DNA of 64,000 bases from Myotis daubentonii. Its lineage: Eukaryota > Chordata > Mammalia > Chiroptera > Vespertilionidae. The notes under the pieces were generated by a model that did no database searches, had not been told where the DNA came from, and saw only the letters and a program-made list of their open reading frames with translations. Positions within the stretch are counted from its first letter, which is position 1; every line of letters starts with the position of its first letter. A program made the translations under genes and the position numbers. Location: positions 63,136,410 to 63,200,409 of the forward strand of contig NC_081849.1 in assembly GCF_963259705.1 (NCBI RefSeq), written 5' to 3'. Shown one piece after another: positions 48,938 to 60,700 of the stretch.

Positions 48938-51515
48938 TGGCAGCAGAGAGAATGAAGATGGCGGCATAGGCAAACACCTGTACTCATTGCCTCTCACAAT
49001 CACATCAAAATTACAACTAAAATACAGAACAGCCATCATCCAGAACCGCTGGAATGCTGGCTGAATGGAAGTCCTACAACTAGAGAAGTAAAGAAGAAAG
49101 CACGCTGAGACTGGTAGGAGGTGTGGAGCACTGAATGGGCTGGTCTGGCACCCACATGGGCCACTTTTTTAATTGGGAGGGAGATTGCCTCTGTGGAGGG
49201 CACCTGGAGGAGCAAGGGGTTCCAGCCTCACACCAGCCCCTCAACTCAGGGTTTCAGAGCTGGGAAAAGAAGTCCCTACAGGCAATAAGAACTACGGGCT
49301 GTAAAAACCAGTGCAGATTGGGGTTCAGTGACACAGAGACAGCTGGTGACCCAGCTGCTCCTCTTAAAATGTTGGCACCACAAACTGAACTTACAAGCTC
49401 CCGCTACCTCTGAGCTCTAATGCCAGGGCAAGGCTCTGGGGGATCTAGACACATACGAAGAGAAACTGGACTCTCTGTCATCGGGGCAGGAACTCGGGGG
49501 CGGCTTTCTTCCAGAGGAGGTGCTTGCAGCGGTCCTTGTTCCAGTGCTGGGACCTCCCCAGTTGCAGGGGAGCCATTTCTGTTTGCTCCACCTGGTGATT
49601 CCCTGAGACCTTGCCCGACCCAATTTACTACCCACCCAAGCTGTGTGCAGCAGCTTTTGCATATGAATGGCCTGTCCTTTCTCAGGTTAAAACCATAAAA
49701 CAAGTTGAAGCTGGGTCAGGAAGCTCCAAACCTATCAAGAAAAGGCCCAAGAATCAGCACCAGCACCAGCCTGCCTTGCTTCACAGCTGGGCCTTGTCTG
49801 GGCACTTCCAAGCCTGACACAAAGAGGAGGAATCTGCAGATCTCTCTGTAGCTCCTGCTGGGTGGCCCCAGGCAGTGGCTGACTTTGCACTTCCTTGGAG
49901 AACCAAGAGCCAGTGTACCCAGTGGTCAGTATCAGACCATACCAGATTATAACTTTACACATCCATAAGTGACACATTCAAGGGGCAGATTCAGTGAGCA
50001 CCAAAGCTCCACTGAAGCAAGTCCTGCTCCATAAGGGTGTCTCTTGCACAGCAGCTCTCCTACTGTAGTCACAGCTGGTCCTCACAGCCAATTGGCCTGG
50101 AGGTCAATTCCTCCCAATGACACCAACAGTAATCAAGGCTCAACTACAACAAGACTGTGCACACAGCCCACAAAGGGGTGTACCTAGAGCAGTGGTTCTC
50201 AACCTTGGCTGCACATTAGAATCACCTGGGAATCTTTTTAAAATCCTGATTTCTGGGCCTCATCCTCCGGAAATTCTGTTTCTTTGTTATGGGGTGGGGC
50301 CACAACATTAGTAACAAAGAAACAGAATTTCTGGAGGATGAGGTCCAGAAATCAGGATTTTAAAAAGATTCCCAGGTGATTCTAATGTGCAGCTAAGGTT
50401 GAGAACCACTGACCTAGAGTGTTCACCTCAGGTGATTGAGAAGGTTGAGCCACTACACAAGGACACCTACAACACAAGGCCACTCTATCAACGCAAGGAG
50501 ACTTAGCAGCTCTACCCAATATATAGTCACAAACACAGGGAAGCCGCCAAAATGTGGAGACAAAAGAACATGTCACAAATGAAAGAAATGGAAGAAAGAA
50601 AACTACTAGATATAGAGTTCAAAACCACAGTTATAAGGTTACTTAAGAATATTCTAGAAACCTCCAAGGGACTTAGTGAAACTTTCAAGGATCTTAGTGA
50701 AAATGCCCCCCCCCAAAAAAAGGAAAAGGACCTGTCCGAAATTAAGCATACACTAACTGAAATAAAGAATAATACACAGGGATTCAACAGTAGATTAGAG
50801 GATCCCAAGAATCAAATCAATGATTTGAAACATGAGGAAACAAAAAACACCCAATCAGAAGAGCAAAAATAAAAAAGAATCCAAAAATATGAGAGTGTAA
50901 GGAATCTCTGGGACAATTTCAAGTGTATCAACATTTGCATTATGGAGGTGCCAGAAGAAGAGAGAAAGCAAGATATTGAAAATGTATTTGAAGAAATAAT
51001 GACAGAAAACTTCACCTACCTGGTGAAAGAAATAGACTTACAAGTCCAGGAAGCATAGAGGACCCCAAACAAGAGGAACCCAAAGAGGACCACACCAAGA
51101 CACATCAAAATTCAAATGCCAAGGGCTAAAGACAAAGAGAGAATCTTAAAAGCATCAAGAGAAAAGCAGTTATCTATAAGGAAGCACCCATACGACTGTC
51201 AGCTGATTTCTCAACAGAATCTATGCAGGCAAGAAGGGAGTGGCAAGAAATATTCAAAGTGATGAATAGCAAGGACCTACAACCAAGATTACTCTACTCA
51301 GCAAAGCTATTATTTAGAATTAGAGGTCAAAGAGCTTCGCATACAAGAAAAAGCTAAAGGAGTTCATCACGACCAAACCAGTATTACATGAAATGCTGAA
51401 GGGTATTCTTTAAGAAGAGGAAGAAGAAGAAAAATAAAAATATAAAAAATATGAACAATAAAGTGGCAACAAATACATATCTATCAACAATTGAATCTAA
51501 AAATCATCTCATGTA
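48938..51515 (+). mobile_element. HAL1-like half-L1 (5' UTR plus ORF1)
   Basis: Starts 'gcagcagagagaatgaagatggcggcatagg', a typical L1 5' end. A GC-richer 5' UTR follows, then ORF1 from ATG 50552. That ORF encodes a Lys/Glu-rich coiled coil (MEERKLLDIEFKTTVIRLLK, continuing to a stop at 50872). ORF1 homology continues in broken frames to about 51430 ('aggtgccagaagaagagagaaagcaagatattgaaaatg', 'cccatacgactgtcagctgatttctcaacag'). The A-rich end (aagaaaaataaaaatataaaaaat) reaches only the very start of ORF2, and no ORF2 body follows. That layout is typical of HAL1. It is interrupted by the palindromic hAT at 50190-50411. Non-functional. Confidence 0.75.
50190..50411. mobile_element. MER5-like palindromic hAT element with 8-bp TSD
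   Basis: Two 100-bp arms (50190-50289 and 50312-50411) are inverted copies differing at only three positions, separated by a 22-bp spacer. Exact TSD ACCTAGAG at 50182-50189 and 50412-50419. Ends CAGTGGTTCTCAACCTT resemble MER5-type Charlie elements. RNA from either strand would fold into a near-perfect 100-bp stem. Confidence 0.93.
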
Positions 51516-51870
51516 ATTGGTTGGCATAACTTTTGAGGGTGTAAAGTTTCTAAAATGTCCTGCTATAAAGAAAACTGCTTAAGGTTGTAGGATCCAACAT
51601 TTCCTAAACTTTCTTTTGATTGTAGGGTCCTTTCTTTTTTTTTCTTAAATAAGATCTATGAACACATTGGAGAATGCTGGCCAAAGAGAGAAGTCTTCAT
51701 GAACTTGGCCTCTTCTATTTTCAGGCTTTGATTTTCATTGGAAACTTTTCAATGAACCCCAATCTATTCCTTAAGTCCTGGCTCAGGTGTCAGCTTCCTC
51801 TGTGGAGATTTCTCCTCTTGTGCGAGAATAGATATGTAATTGTTTCCTTTTGCTTCCTACCCCCATCACA

Positions 51871-51912
<42 letters not shown>

Positions 51913-52586
51913 CCCTATGTTAATGTTTAGATCATGAGCTAATTTACTTATATTGTATTTCCCCCTTCTAATCATAGTTTCCTTTATTTTAAGGAGTGTG
52001 TTTTTCTTCTTAGTATTCTACAGAGTGCCTGGCTCATTGTAAGAGGTCAATAAGTATCTGCTGAAGGAATGAATGAGTAAGCAGAGCCTGGGAACTTAAG
52101 AAGAAAGATTATCTTTCTGATGTGTTGATATATGATTAATGAATGAACTCTTTTGAGTTAAGTACTTTTTTTCCATTATAGTGAGTAATTTCCATCCAGT
52201 TGATTGGATTGAGATAGACTCTGATGTGAAATGGTTAATCATTTAGTCTACAAAAAATACAAGATTGACTGTGGTTCAGTCTGTTTTCCCCTTTGTATAG
52301 ACATGAGCGGTATAGATGAGAAATTCTAGCACCCAGTTCTAACAGAGACTTAAAAAATTTATACTCACAATCAGTCCATAACTCAGAATTTTCCCTTTTT
52401 TTAACTGCTATGGGGGAAAATAGAATTTATAGATCTTTTAAAAACCTAGCATTATTGATTTAAAGGATTACAGATTTTACTATATTATGCTTATAGCCTT
52501 TTTATTTATACTACTTAAAACATTATTTCTGTTATATTCTAGGTTTCAGGCTTACAATTTGTGTTGTGGTTTAGGTATGTTTTCCT
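51516..52586. other. Intergenic with (TG)n and possible L2/MIR tail
   Basis: Contains (TG)n at 51873-51911 and 'gagtgcctggctcattgtaagaggtcaataagtatctgctgaaggaatgaatgag' (about 52020-52080), a fragment of an ancient L2 or MIR end. Otherwise nothing recognised. Confidence 0.5.
51873..51911. repeat. (TG)n microsatellite
   Basis: About 19 perfect TG units. Confidence 0.97.
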
Positions 52587-52591
52587 CATTT

Positions 52592-52677
52592 TTCTTCCTT
52601 CCTTCTCTCCTTCCTTCCTTCCTTCCTTCCTTCTTTCCTTCCTTCCTTCCTTCCTTTCTTCTTTCCTTCCTTTCTTT
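52592..52677. repeat. (CTTC)n microsatellite, imperfect
   Basis: CTTC/CTTT units. Produces spurious Pro/Ser/Phe frames. Confidence 0.95.
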
Positions 52678-52894
52678 ATAAAATATTTTAAAAGATGTTC
52701 TAGAATAAAGATAATACCCCTCTCTGGCTCTACCCCATTCCAGTTCTATGCCCACAGAGTGACCAATGCTAACACTTTGGTGTGTCACTTCATGTATTCG
52801 TTGGCATAAATTTGAGGGGCATAAATGTGAGGACCCAGACCAGGATGGAAGCTAGAAGGCTATGTTTACCACATTGTTTTATACATGTCCCTAT

Positions 52895-53041
52895 TCTCTC
52901 TCTTTTTAAAAATTTAAGTATAGTTGATATACACTATTATGTTAGTTTCAGGTGTACAACATAGTGATTTGCCATATATAGTCCTTATGATATGATTACC
53001 ATAATAAGTCTAGTAACCATCTGTTACAATACAAAGTTATT
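52895..53041 (-). mobile_element. Old L1M 3' end, host of nested insertions
   Basis: Antisense L1: 'taagtatagttgatatacactattatgttagtttcaggtgtacaacatagtgattt' and 'accataataagtctagtaaccatctg'. The L1 resumes after the SINE at 53264 (atgataatattaactattttctcc) and is then cut by the FTL retrocopy. Confidence 0.8.
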
Positions 53042-53254
53042 GCCCAGCCAGGTGTAGCTCAGCAGTAGAGCATTGACTTAGGAACCAAGAGGTCACCAGT
53101 TTGATTCCCGGTCAGGCATATGCCCAGGTTTTGGGCTTGATCCCCAGTGGGGGGCGTGCAGGAGGCAGCCAATCAATGATTCTCTCTCATCATTGATGTT
53201 TCTATCTCTCTCTCCCTCTCCCTTCCTCTCTGAAATCAATAAAAAATATATTAA
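53042..53254 (+). mobile_element. Ves SINE inserted in L1M, with TSD
   Basis: Full-length copy bounded by aaagttatt at 53033-53041 and 53255-53263. Confidence 0.94.
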
Positions 53255-53298
53255 AAAGTTATTATGATAATATTAACTATTTTCTCCTATTGTCTTTT

Positions 53299-54173
53299 TT
53301 TTTCTGCAAAAAGCTTTATTGTTTCATTTGGTCCAATGCATGGGAGAGGGCTTCAGGGTGGTTAAAACAATGGCTAGTAGTTTTGCGAAGAGGCTCAGGT
53401 AAAAGCCAGACACCAGGGGATGCAGGGGGGCCTCTCAAAGGCCTCTGGGCTCCAAAGGCTCCTAGTTGTGCTTGGGGTGAGCCTTTCGAAGAGATACTTG
53501 CCCAGCCCAGCCTGGGGGCCGGCAGCTTGCAGCGGTGAGTCAGGTGTTGCCCATCTTCTTCATGAGTTTCACCTGCTCATTTAGGAAGTGGTTCTCCAGG
53601 AAGTCACAGAGAGGAGGGTCTGCGCAGGTAGAACCCAGGGCCTGCAGCTCCACAAGGGCCTGGTTCAGGTTCCTCTCCCAGGCCAGGGCGGCCTCCATGG
53701 CATCCTGAGTTTTGCCCACTCGTCCTGGGGAGGCTCCAGCACATCCTGGAAGAGAACGCGGCCACAGCGCTTGTTTTGCAACTTTAAGAGACACTCAGCA
53801 CGCTTGTGCTTCTTCTCCGCCAACTCTCGGAAGAGGTGGCCCATGTCCTCGAGAGCCACATCATCCCCGTGGAAATAGAAGTCCCGAGAGAGGTAAATAT
53901 GGGAGGCCTGCAGATGCAGGTTGGCCAGGCGGTTGACTGCAGCCTCCACCTCGGTGGAATGATTTTGACGAATTTGGGAGCTCATGGTTGTTCAGCAATA
54001 AGTAGTTCAGGTAGAAAAAAACCGGTGTTGGCTGGTTCTGGAGGTGGTTCTGAAGGTGGTGACTGGATAGACTAAGGAGAGTGGCCAGAGGCTGGAAGAA
54101 GGGGTGTCCCTGGGTCTGTTCCATCCAAACACTGTTGAAGCAAGAGACAGATCTGGGACCACCGAAGGCACTC
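53299..54173 (-). pseudogene. FTL: Ferritin light chain (FTL) processed pseudogene
   Basis: Full-length intronless retrocopy. TSD tctcctattgtctttt at 53283-53298 and 54174-54189. The poly(A) tail appears as a plus-strand T run near 53297-53304, and the AATAAAG signal as CTTTATT near 53320. The 5' UTR keeps the iron-responsive element region (CAGTGT loop antisense at 54129-54134). ATG at 53983-53985 starts [20 protein letters not shown]. Homology runs through ferroxidase-domain-like helices, but a one-base frameshift occurs after DEWAK (about 53715). In the next frame [20 protein letters not shown] continues to KKMGNT and a stop (TGA near 53539), before the last helix. Dead, relatively young insertion. 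Confidence 0.95.
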
Positions 54174-54189
54174 TCTCCTATTGTCTTTT

Positions 54190-54449
54190 GAAGATGATTC
54201 ACAAAGCCCCAACCTGGTAAGGACATTAAGAGAGGGGAATTAACATGCCCATGAAACTTAATTATGTTTCTATCATAGAGACTAGGCTGGCAAACTAGCT
54301 AGGGTTAAGTCAGCTCATTCTGCAGTGTTGTCAGAACATGAAAATGGGGCAGCACACCTGATTGGAAGAGGAGGAGGAAAAAAGGAATTAAACCAGAAAG
54401 GTTGTTGGATTGGGGTCAGGAATACACACTATCTACCTGCCCCCCCATC

Positions 54450-54540
<91 letters not shown>

Positions 54541-56554
54541 TATAGCTAAGTGACACTCATGGGTACTCCTGGTGTCATGGGGAAGGCCTGAAGCAAAAGG
54601 GATGAGAGTAGTTGGGGAGGAGAGAATGGAGAGGAAGAGAGTCAGAGGAGGGGGAGAGTGAGACTAACTTTATGATGTAGTGGGGTAAGCACTTGGTTCG
54701 GAAAGCAGATTTCTAACAGTATTTAGAAAGCACTCAATTCAGAAAATTCTAGTTTTCAGCTTCTGTGTAATCTTGGGCAATTATTTTGCTTATTGTTTCT
54801 TCATGTGAAAGTTTATGGGTTGCCAGATGATCTCTAAGGACTCTAAAAGTCACTGTTGGTGATGTGAGATAAAGAATTTGAGAGAGCTGGAGGAAAGAAG
54901 GAGATATGTATGTATATGATCGGTGAAGGTCATTCAACTCAGGTGCCCCTGAACTTGTCTGCTCAGGAGCAATATCTAGTTCCTCAAATATGGGGGACAA
55001 TTGACTAGATCTAGAAGTTTCTGTTCATTAGCTGTGGTGGAGATGAGAATCTGGCTAATAGAGAAAGGGGCTGTTTTATATTTGACCCCGGCCAGGAAGC
55101 CAAAAGATGGTGGGCCAGAGATAGAGTCCTGATTAACCAGGTAAATCTTGCGCCTGCAGGTTCATCCCAGGAAACCAAATGGAGCAATGGTGACTAGATC
55201 CTCCACCTTCCCTCTGTGGATGGGGTTATTTTGAAGGGCACAAGCTCCTTGGCTAAGTACCAAAGGTTCCTGAGAGTCTAGTGGGACTTAGACTCCAGAC
55301 CGTTTGAAGGCCAACATAGAATGAGTTCCACATTCATATGCAACTGCTCCGATGTCTCAATTCCAAAGGTGCTTTAGAAACAGAGCTCAGACTTGGACTC
55401 TTGACCATTAGAGTTCTTCCTGTAGTGCATTTCAGGGTAAGCTTGGGGACGATCTGCCGTGGAATGTTAGGACAGAAGAATACATTTCCAGGGCTGTAAG
55501 CTCTTAGTTGATTCCCCAGAAAGCAGCCCTGTGAGGCCATTCTTACTTTTACATATGGCATATCTGAAAAAGGGATTATTCAGCAATTGCAACATTTTTT
55601 GTTTTATGTGCCTCTGAAGGCAAGAAATGTTTTCTCCTCCATCAAGTCTTAGAAAATATTTATGCTGGCATCTTCCCATTTTTCTTTCCACATGGAAACT
55701 CTATATGTTTAAGACTACTTGTGAAATCATTCCTAGGTATGCACATTATATGGAGATTTTAGAAAAACTTTTAAGGAAAATGAATATAAGATCCTATTTC
55801 TTTTATGTACCAGACATTACAAGCCATTCTTTTGTTGAGCTTTTCTGGATTAGCAAGATGTAATAAAATGACGTCTAGTCTCACCCTGTGGCAGGTATGT
55901 GTTATCTAGTGGAACAGTATATTGAAAACAGCATGAAGATAAGAAAAAAAAAATGAGAATTTGAAAAAATGTCCTTATATTCACAAGGCTATCACCCGGT
56001 TAAATAAAGCGCCAGGAATAATTTTGGGTTAGGTATGTTCTTCAATTATGCATTTGATTTTGGTAATAAAAGACGCATGCTTTTCAATAACATTTGGAAT
56101 TTAAATATACTGTTCCTTTTTCCCAGCCTTCAGGAGAGCACTTACCAATGTAAAAGTTACCTCTAACCCATTCTTGTCCATTAAAAATTAAATGCTTTTA
56201 CAGTAAATTATTAAAAGTGCTAGGTTGGCTGCAAATCATCAAAGGTACCATAAACCATTATGCAGGCAAGCAAGTGAGAAGTCTGATTAAATCTAAGGGA
56301 TCAGAAGGCATATGCATCCCTAGATATCCATCGCAAATTCCAAACTACAAAAGAAACCATAAAATGCTACATTAAATTACTTAAAAAAACTCTACCAGGA
56401 TTTTCAAAATTCAACAGTGTCTTGCCTTTTCAATTAAGTATGAACTAAGAACCTTCTACTGAAAAGCAGAGATACACCACTATTTACTGGTTATTTCCAC
56501 TTTCTTTAAACATGCAGCAAAATTAGTCTCATTTTTCCAACTGATATCACTCTT
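54190..56554. other. Intergenic with a (CTTT)n tract
   Basis: Apart from the microsatellite at 54450-54541 I see no supported repeat or gene in 2.3 kb. Confidence 0.45.
54450..54541. repeat. (CTTT)n microsatellite, about 23 perfect units
   Basis: A 92-bp uninterrupted tetranucleotide run. The length and purity suggest a highly variable locus. Confidence 0.98.
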
Positions 56555-56808
56555 TTAAAAAATTTTTTTTTTAGTGATTTCAGAGAGGAAGGGAGAAGTG
56601 AGAGATATAGAAACATCAGTGGTGAGAGAGAATCATTGATCGGCTGTCTCCTGCACACCCCACACTGGAGATCAAGCCCTCACACTGGGGATCAAGCCCC
56701 CGCATTGGGAATCAAACCCACAACCTGGGCATGTGCCCTGACCAGGAATTGAACCGTGACCTCCTGGTTCATAGGTTGATGCTCAACCACTGAGCCAGGC
56801 TGGCCAGG
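56555..56808 (-). mobile_element. Ves SINE with internal triplication
   Basis: Minus-strand copy in which the segment 'cacactggRgatcaagccc' occurs three times in tandem (about 56660-56720), lengthening the head-body junction. Confidence 0.9.
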
Positions 56809-57368
56809 CCTGATCTTCTTAACAGAATTGAGACATTCTGACAGTTTGTCAAAAAGCTAGTTATTACGTCCTGTTTTCCCCACGAAGGGCCTTTGCTGTC
56901 TTTTGATTACATTGAAAAGACACTATGGGCCCTGAATGTTTGAAGTAGTTAAATAAAAGATGTTTAAAGAAAAAAAGGTAACTCATGGTTTTGGCTTAAA
57001 TGAGATAATACATATACCAACTGTAAAATGCATAGCTACTCATGGGTGCATTAAATGGTCTATTGAAACAGCTCCTTGACAAATAAAAAGATGTAGGAAA
57101 AAGAAAAAATATAAACAGGGAAGGAACATTTGGTCAAATTGTGATAATTGCGCAGAGGAGGAACAGCAGCCAAAACAAGCGTTTACAGTTGAGTTTTAGA
57201 GCAGGGCCTGCTCCCAAGCCTCCCACCCCTTGTTCCTATCTGCCAGGTGACCTGAGAGAAACAGCTCTGCAGCTTTGCTGGGATTGGTTCAGGTGGCTAA
57301 TACATCTGGGTGAATAAGTGAAAAGCAGACAGTTGAGGGCCAAACAAATGTCAAGTGATTTCATCTGT
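56809..57368. other. Intergenic, nothing recognised
   Basis: Unique AT-rich sequence. Confidence 0.4.
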
Positions 57369-57549
57369 CAGTGCTTCTAAGATGGTACTGTACATCAGAA
57401 TCACCTGCAAGACATGTTAAAACACAGATGGGGGGTGTGACCCCTTTCTGCTTTAGTAGGTCTGGGGCGGGGCCCAAGAACTCATGTCTAATCATCTGGT
57501 AGGTGATGCCAATGCTGCCAGTCCAGGGACCTGCCTTTGAGAAGCACTG
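57369..57549. mobile_element. MER5A-like hAT MITE
   Basis: Ends cagtgcttctaagatgg and tttgagaagcactg. Internal 'catcagaatcacctgcaag' and 'ggtaggtgatgccaatgctgccagtccagggacc' are MER5A signatures. Confidence 0.85.
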
Positions 57550-57554
57550 GTTTA

Positions 57555-57690
57555 GGAGGTCTGATTATCACCACCACCCTGTGAGATAGGTGCTGTTAGC
57601 CCCATTTTATAGGCGAGAAAACAGATGGGGGTGAGTTTGGGAAACGTGTTAGAGTAAGGTTTGAATTCTGGTTAAAGAGAAGCTGAGAAA
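57555..57690 (-). mobile_element. MIR fragment
   Basis: Antisense MIR core: 'caccaccctgtgagataggtgctgttagccccattttataggcgagaaaacag', continuing to 'gtaaggtttgaattctgg'. Confidence 0.7.
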
Positions 57691-60600
57691 TTGCCTTCAG
57701 AGACTCCTCAGACTTTCTGAACCACTTCAGTAGGTGGCAGAAAAGCGAGACTTCAACTGTTCATCTCTACTCTCCCATCACCCTGCAGGGGCAAGGATGT
57801 CATTAGAAAGAGGCAGAACCGTCATGGACACACACTCAGCACTGCATGGACCCAGAGACCACGTGAAAACTGAAGCCATTCTTTCAGGGATCCTTGAGCA
57901 CTTTAGATGGAGAAACTGAGGTGTGGAAAGGTTTAATTAATGATCTGATTTTACATATTATGTGAATGGCAGCGCTGGGGTGTCAGATATTCCAAAAGCC
58001 AATCCAGGTTTAATTGTAAGAGGAAAACACTGGAGCTTGTTTGACATCTTGATTGCTACCCGCCACACCAACCATCCAAAACTGACCGAATGCAGGGGAG
58101 AGGCCGCACCGTGAGGTGGACTAGGTGCTAAAACCAGGATTCACTTATTTATCATCTATTTCTTGAATACCTTTCACAGACTAGTCACCATTAGAGGTGC
58201 TGGGGATAAAGCGATAAGCAAGATAGATATAATTCTTGTTTTTGCATTCTATGGGCAGCAAGACAATAAAGTAAAAAAATAAATAAAAGGAAATTTAAGA
58301 TAGCAATAAAGACTATGAAGAAAATCAAAACCAGATAATGTTGTAGAAAATTGCTACAGACTCAGAAATGTATAAACGTGGGTTTAATGGTTTACTAAAG
58401 ATGCAGACAGAAAGGTGGAGGATTGACTACCAGTCAAAGATTGAGACTATCACAGTCCAGTTTTTAATTTAATTTTATGAGATGGTCTCTTTTATCCGTG
58501 AGGGCAACCCAAGATTTTCCCTCCAAACGTCTCTAGCAATTGTTTTAGGATCCTCAGTCATGGTGGAAGTATTTAAGCCAGGAAATTGGCAAATGATGGC
58601 GGGAGTTTTTAAATGATTACTGTTTTTCCAGAGGGCTGGCTGTTACTGGGGGGAACTTCTCCATAGGTCTGTCACGCTCTCCACGCCTTGCTGGGTATGC
58701 CTGCCAAGGCTGCAAGGCCCCATCTTCTTTTTACACAGGCTGTTTCTCTGGCTTGTATTTGCAGTGAGCAACTTTGGAGGATGAGGTAATGTCTTCCTCT
58801 GGGACAAAGAAAGCAGGCTTGCTTACTGCTTGTTATAAAATTGGTGGATTCTTGGAAGCAAGTGTTTTTTCTTCTCCCTATGATGCCGCACACTACATAT
58901 GCAGGGACTCATCTGGGTCCTTCATGTTGCCTTCATGGGACTCGAGGGCCAGGGGCACCAATATAAGCGTGCAGATGCTCACGATGCTTGCTGTGCTGTG
59001 AGAAATCAGGTCTGTGGGCTCGGAAACAAGAGTCTTGTGTTTTCTGCAAGCATTCGTGAAACAGTAACAGGCTAACTTAATAGCTTATAAAAGTAAAATC
59101 AAATCACAGCTTTGACAGTTTTAGTGACACGAATGGGATGCGGATGGAGACATGACTTTCTGGAAGAGGAAGGACCAATTTTTTATGAACCAGGTTCAGA
59201 GAGATGAGAAAATCCCTGGGATCTGGTAGTGAATGTTCTTGCCCAAATAGCGGGCAGGAGGGCTATGTGTGTGGAAGGTGGGAGTGGAGAAAGGGCTTCC
59301 CACTACCTTACCTGATAAGGAACATGAGTTGAATCAATGATTAAAGGGTGAGCTACAAAAAGTAGGACTAAACAACTACCCCAATGCCACTTGATTGCTG
59401 CTTATTCTTTCCTCTTGGTGGGCAGAGGAAGGGATGCTATCATGACAATGGCCAAGCAAGCTCCATAGCCCCAGCTGAAAGGCAGTGTGTCTGTGGCTAT
59501 TGAGCCAGCAGTCCTCCAAACCAAAAAATTGGTGCCAGCAATGAGGACCTTGCTATTTAAATAAAGATTTTGGGTGAACCAAAAGCATTAGGTTGGATGA
59601 ATTGAAGACATTGGTTAAGCCATAGCAGGAGGCCACTCAGAAAGAAAAGTGAACCCAACACCTGCCTTGCCTAATAGCACAGAGACACTGCACTCATCTA
59701 CCTGGCTCTTCACAGTTTGTCTTGATCAGTGAGAAGATGGGGCGCCAGGTGTAAGGGTCACCAGAGGCCCTCAAAACAGCAGGGTGGAATTGTAGAGGCG
59801 TGTGCTCAGGTGCAGAAAAAAGGAGACATTGGATCCTGGTGCTGAGGCTCTGACTCTGGGGTGAAGGGTTGAAAGAGGATATGAAAGGCTAGCAATAAAA
59901 TTTCCTGCCTGCCATCCCACCATGGCCTTGATTCGCCTGCTACTCTTTAATTCCCGCCCTCCGAACTGGGAAACGCAGGATCTGGAAACTTGCTGTGGGC
60001 TCTGACGTGCATTCAGGCTAGACTCCTTGGTGCCTGAATTCAACTTATGGGATTTGGACACAGTTGGAAGTGGGGAAGGGAAGCTCAAGTGGTCTATTGT
60101 GTGGGGTTTCTGGGCCACAAATGAACGATTGTTGTGGTTCCCACTGCTGAATGAATAATTGGTGATGACGTTTTATATGCCTGTTCTGTGAATAACCATA
60201 AACGTCAGAGGGAATTTTCCCGCTCAGGGACTAGCACAGGTACTGTCCTCCCCTGATTGGTCCAACAGAAACAATATATAAACCCAGATGGAAAAAGGGA
60301 AACTCAGCCTTAGCTCAGGGCATAATGACTGTGAGAGTGGGAGGCGAGGCCATTTTTCAGTACAATAGCACAACCTTTCGGACACAACCACCAAACACTG
60401 CCCCTCTTTCCCACTAAAGGCAGCTCTTGACCTGCTACCAAGCTCTTGTTGAAACTGAAAGTCTTACCATGCTGGATATGCCCATTTTGAGATGAGTCAA
60501 CATGGACTCAACAACACAAAGTGGGAGGGGTCCAATAAACCTGTCTTGTCAAATGGAAATGGTGTCATCTGAGTTTTACATGAAAAAGTGGCAGTCATCT

Positions 60601-60700
60601 CTTTGGGAGAAACTTTATCCCTTCCCCCACATTCCACTGCCTGAAGCAAAGCTGCTAGCTCAGTGGGGCCCCAATTCACCTATAATCCTGGGGTAGTTCA
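57691..60700. other. Intergenic, possible retroviral flank at right
   Basis: No gene. An L2-like fragment may lie at 58140-58270 (tttcttgaatacctttcacagactagtcacc...). TATA-like atatataaa near 60274 could belong to an LTR of the ERV remnant that follows, but no LTR pair was found. Confidence 0.35.

Noticed and set aside
53540..53985. FTL as a functional gene
   Set aside because: No introns, TSD and poly(A) present, one-base frameshift after DEWAK and a stop before the final helix.
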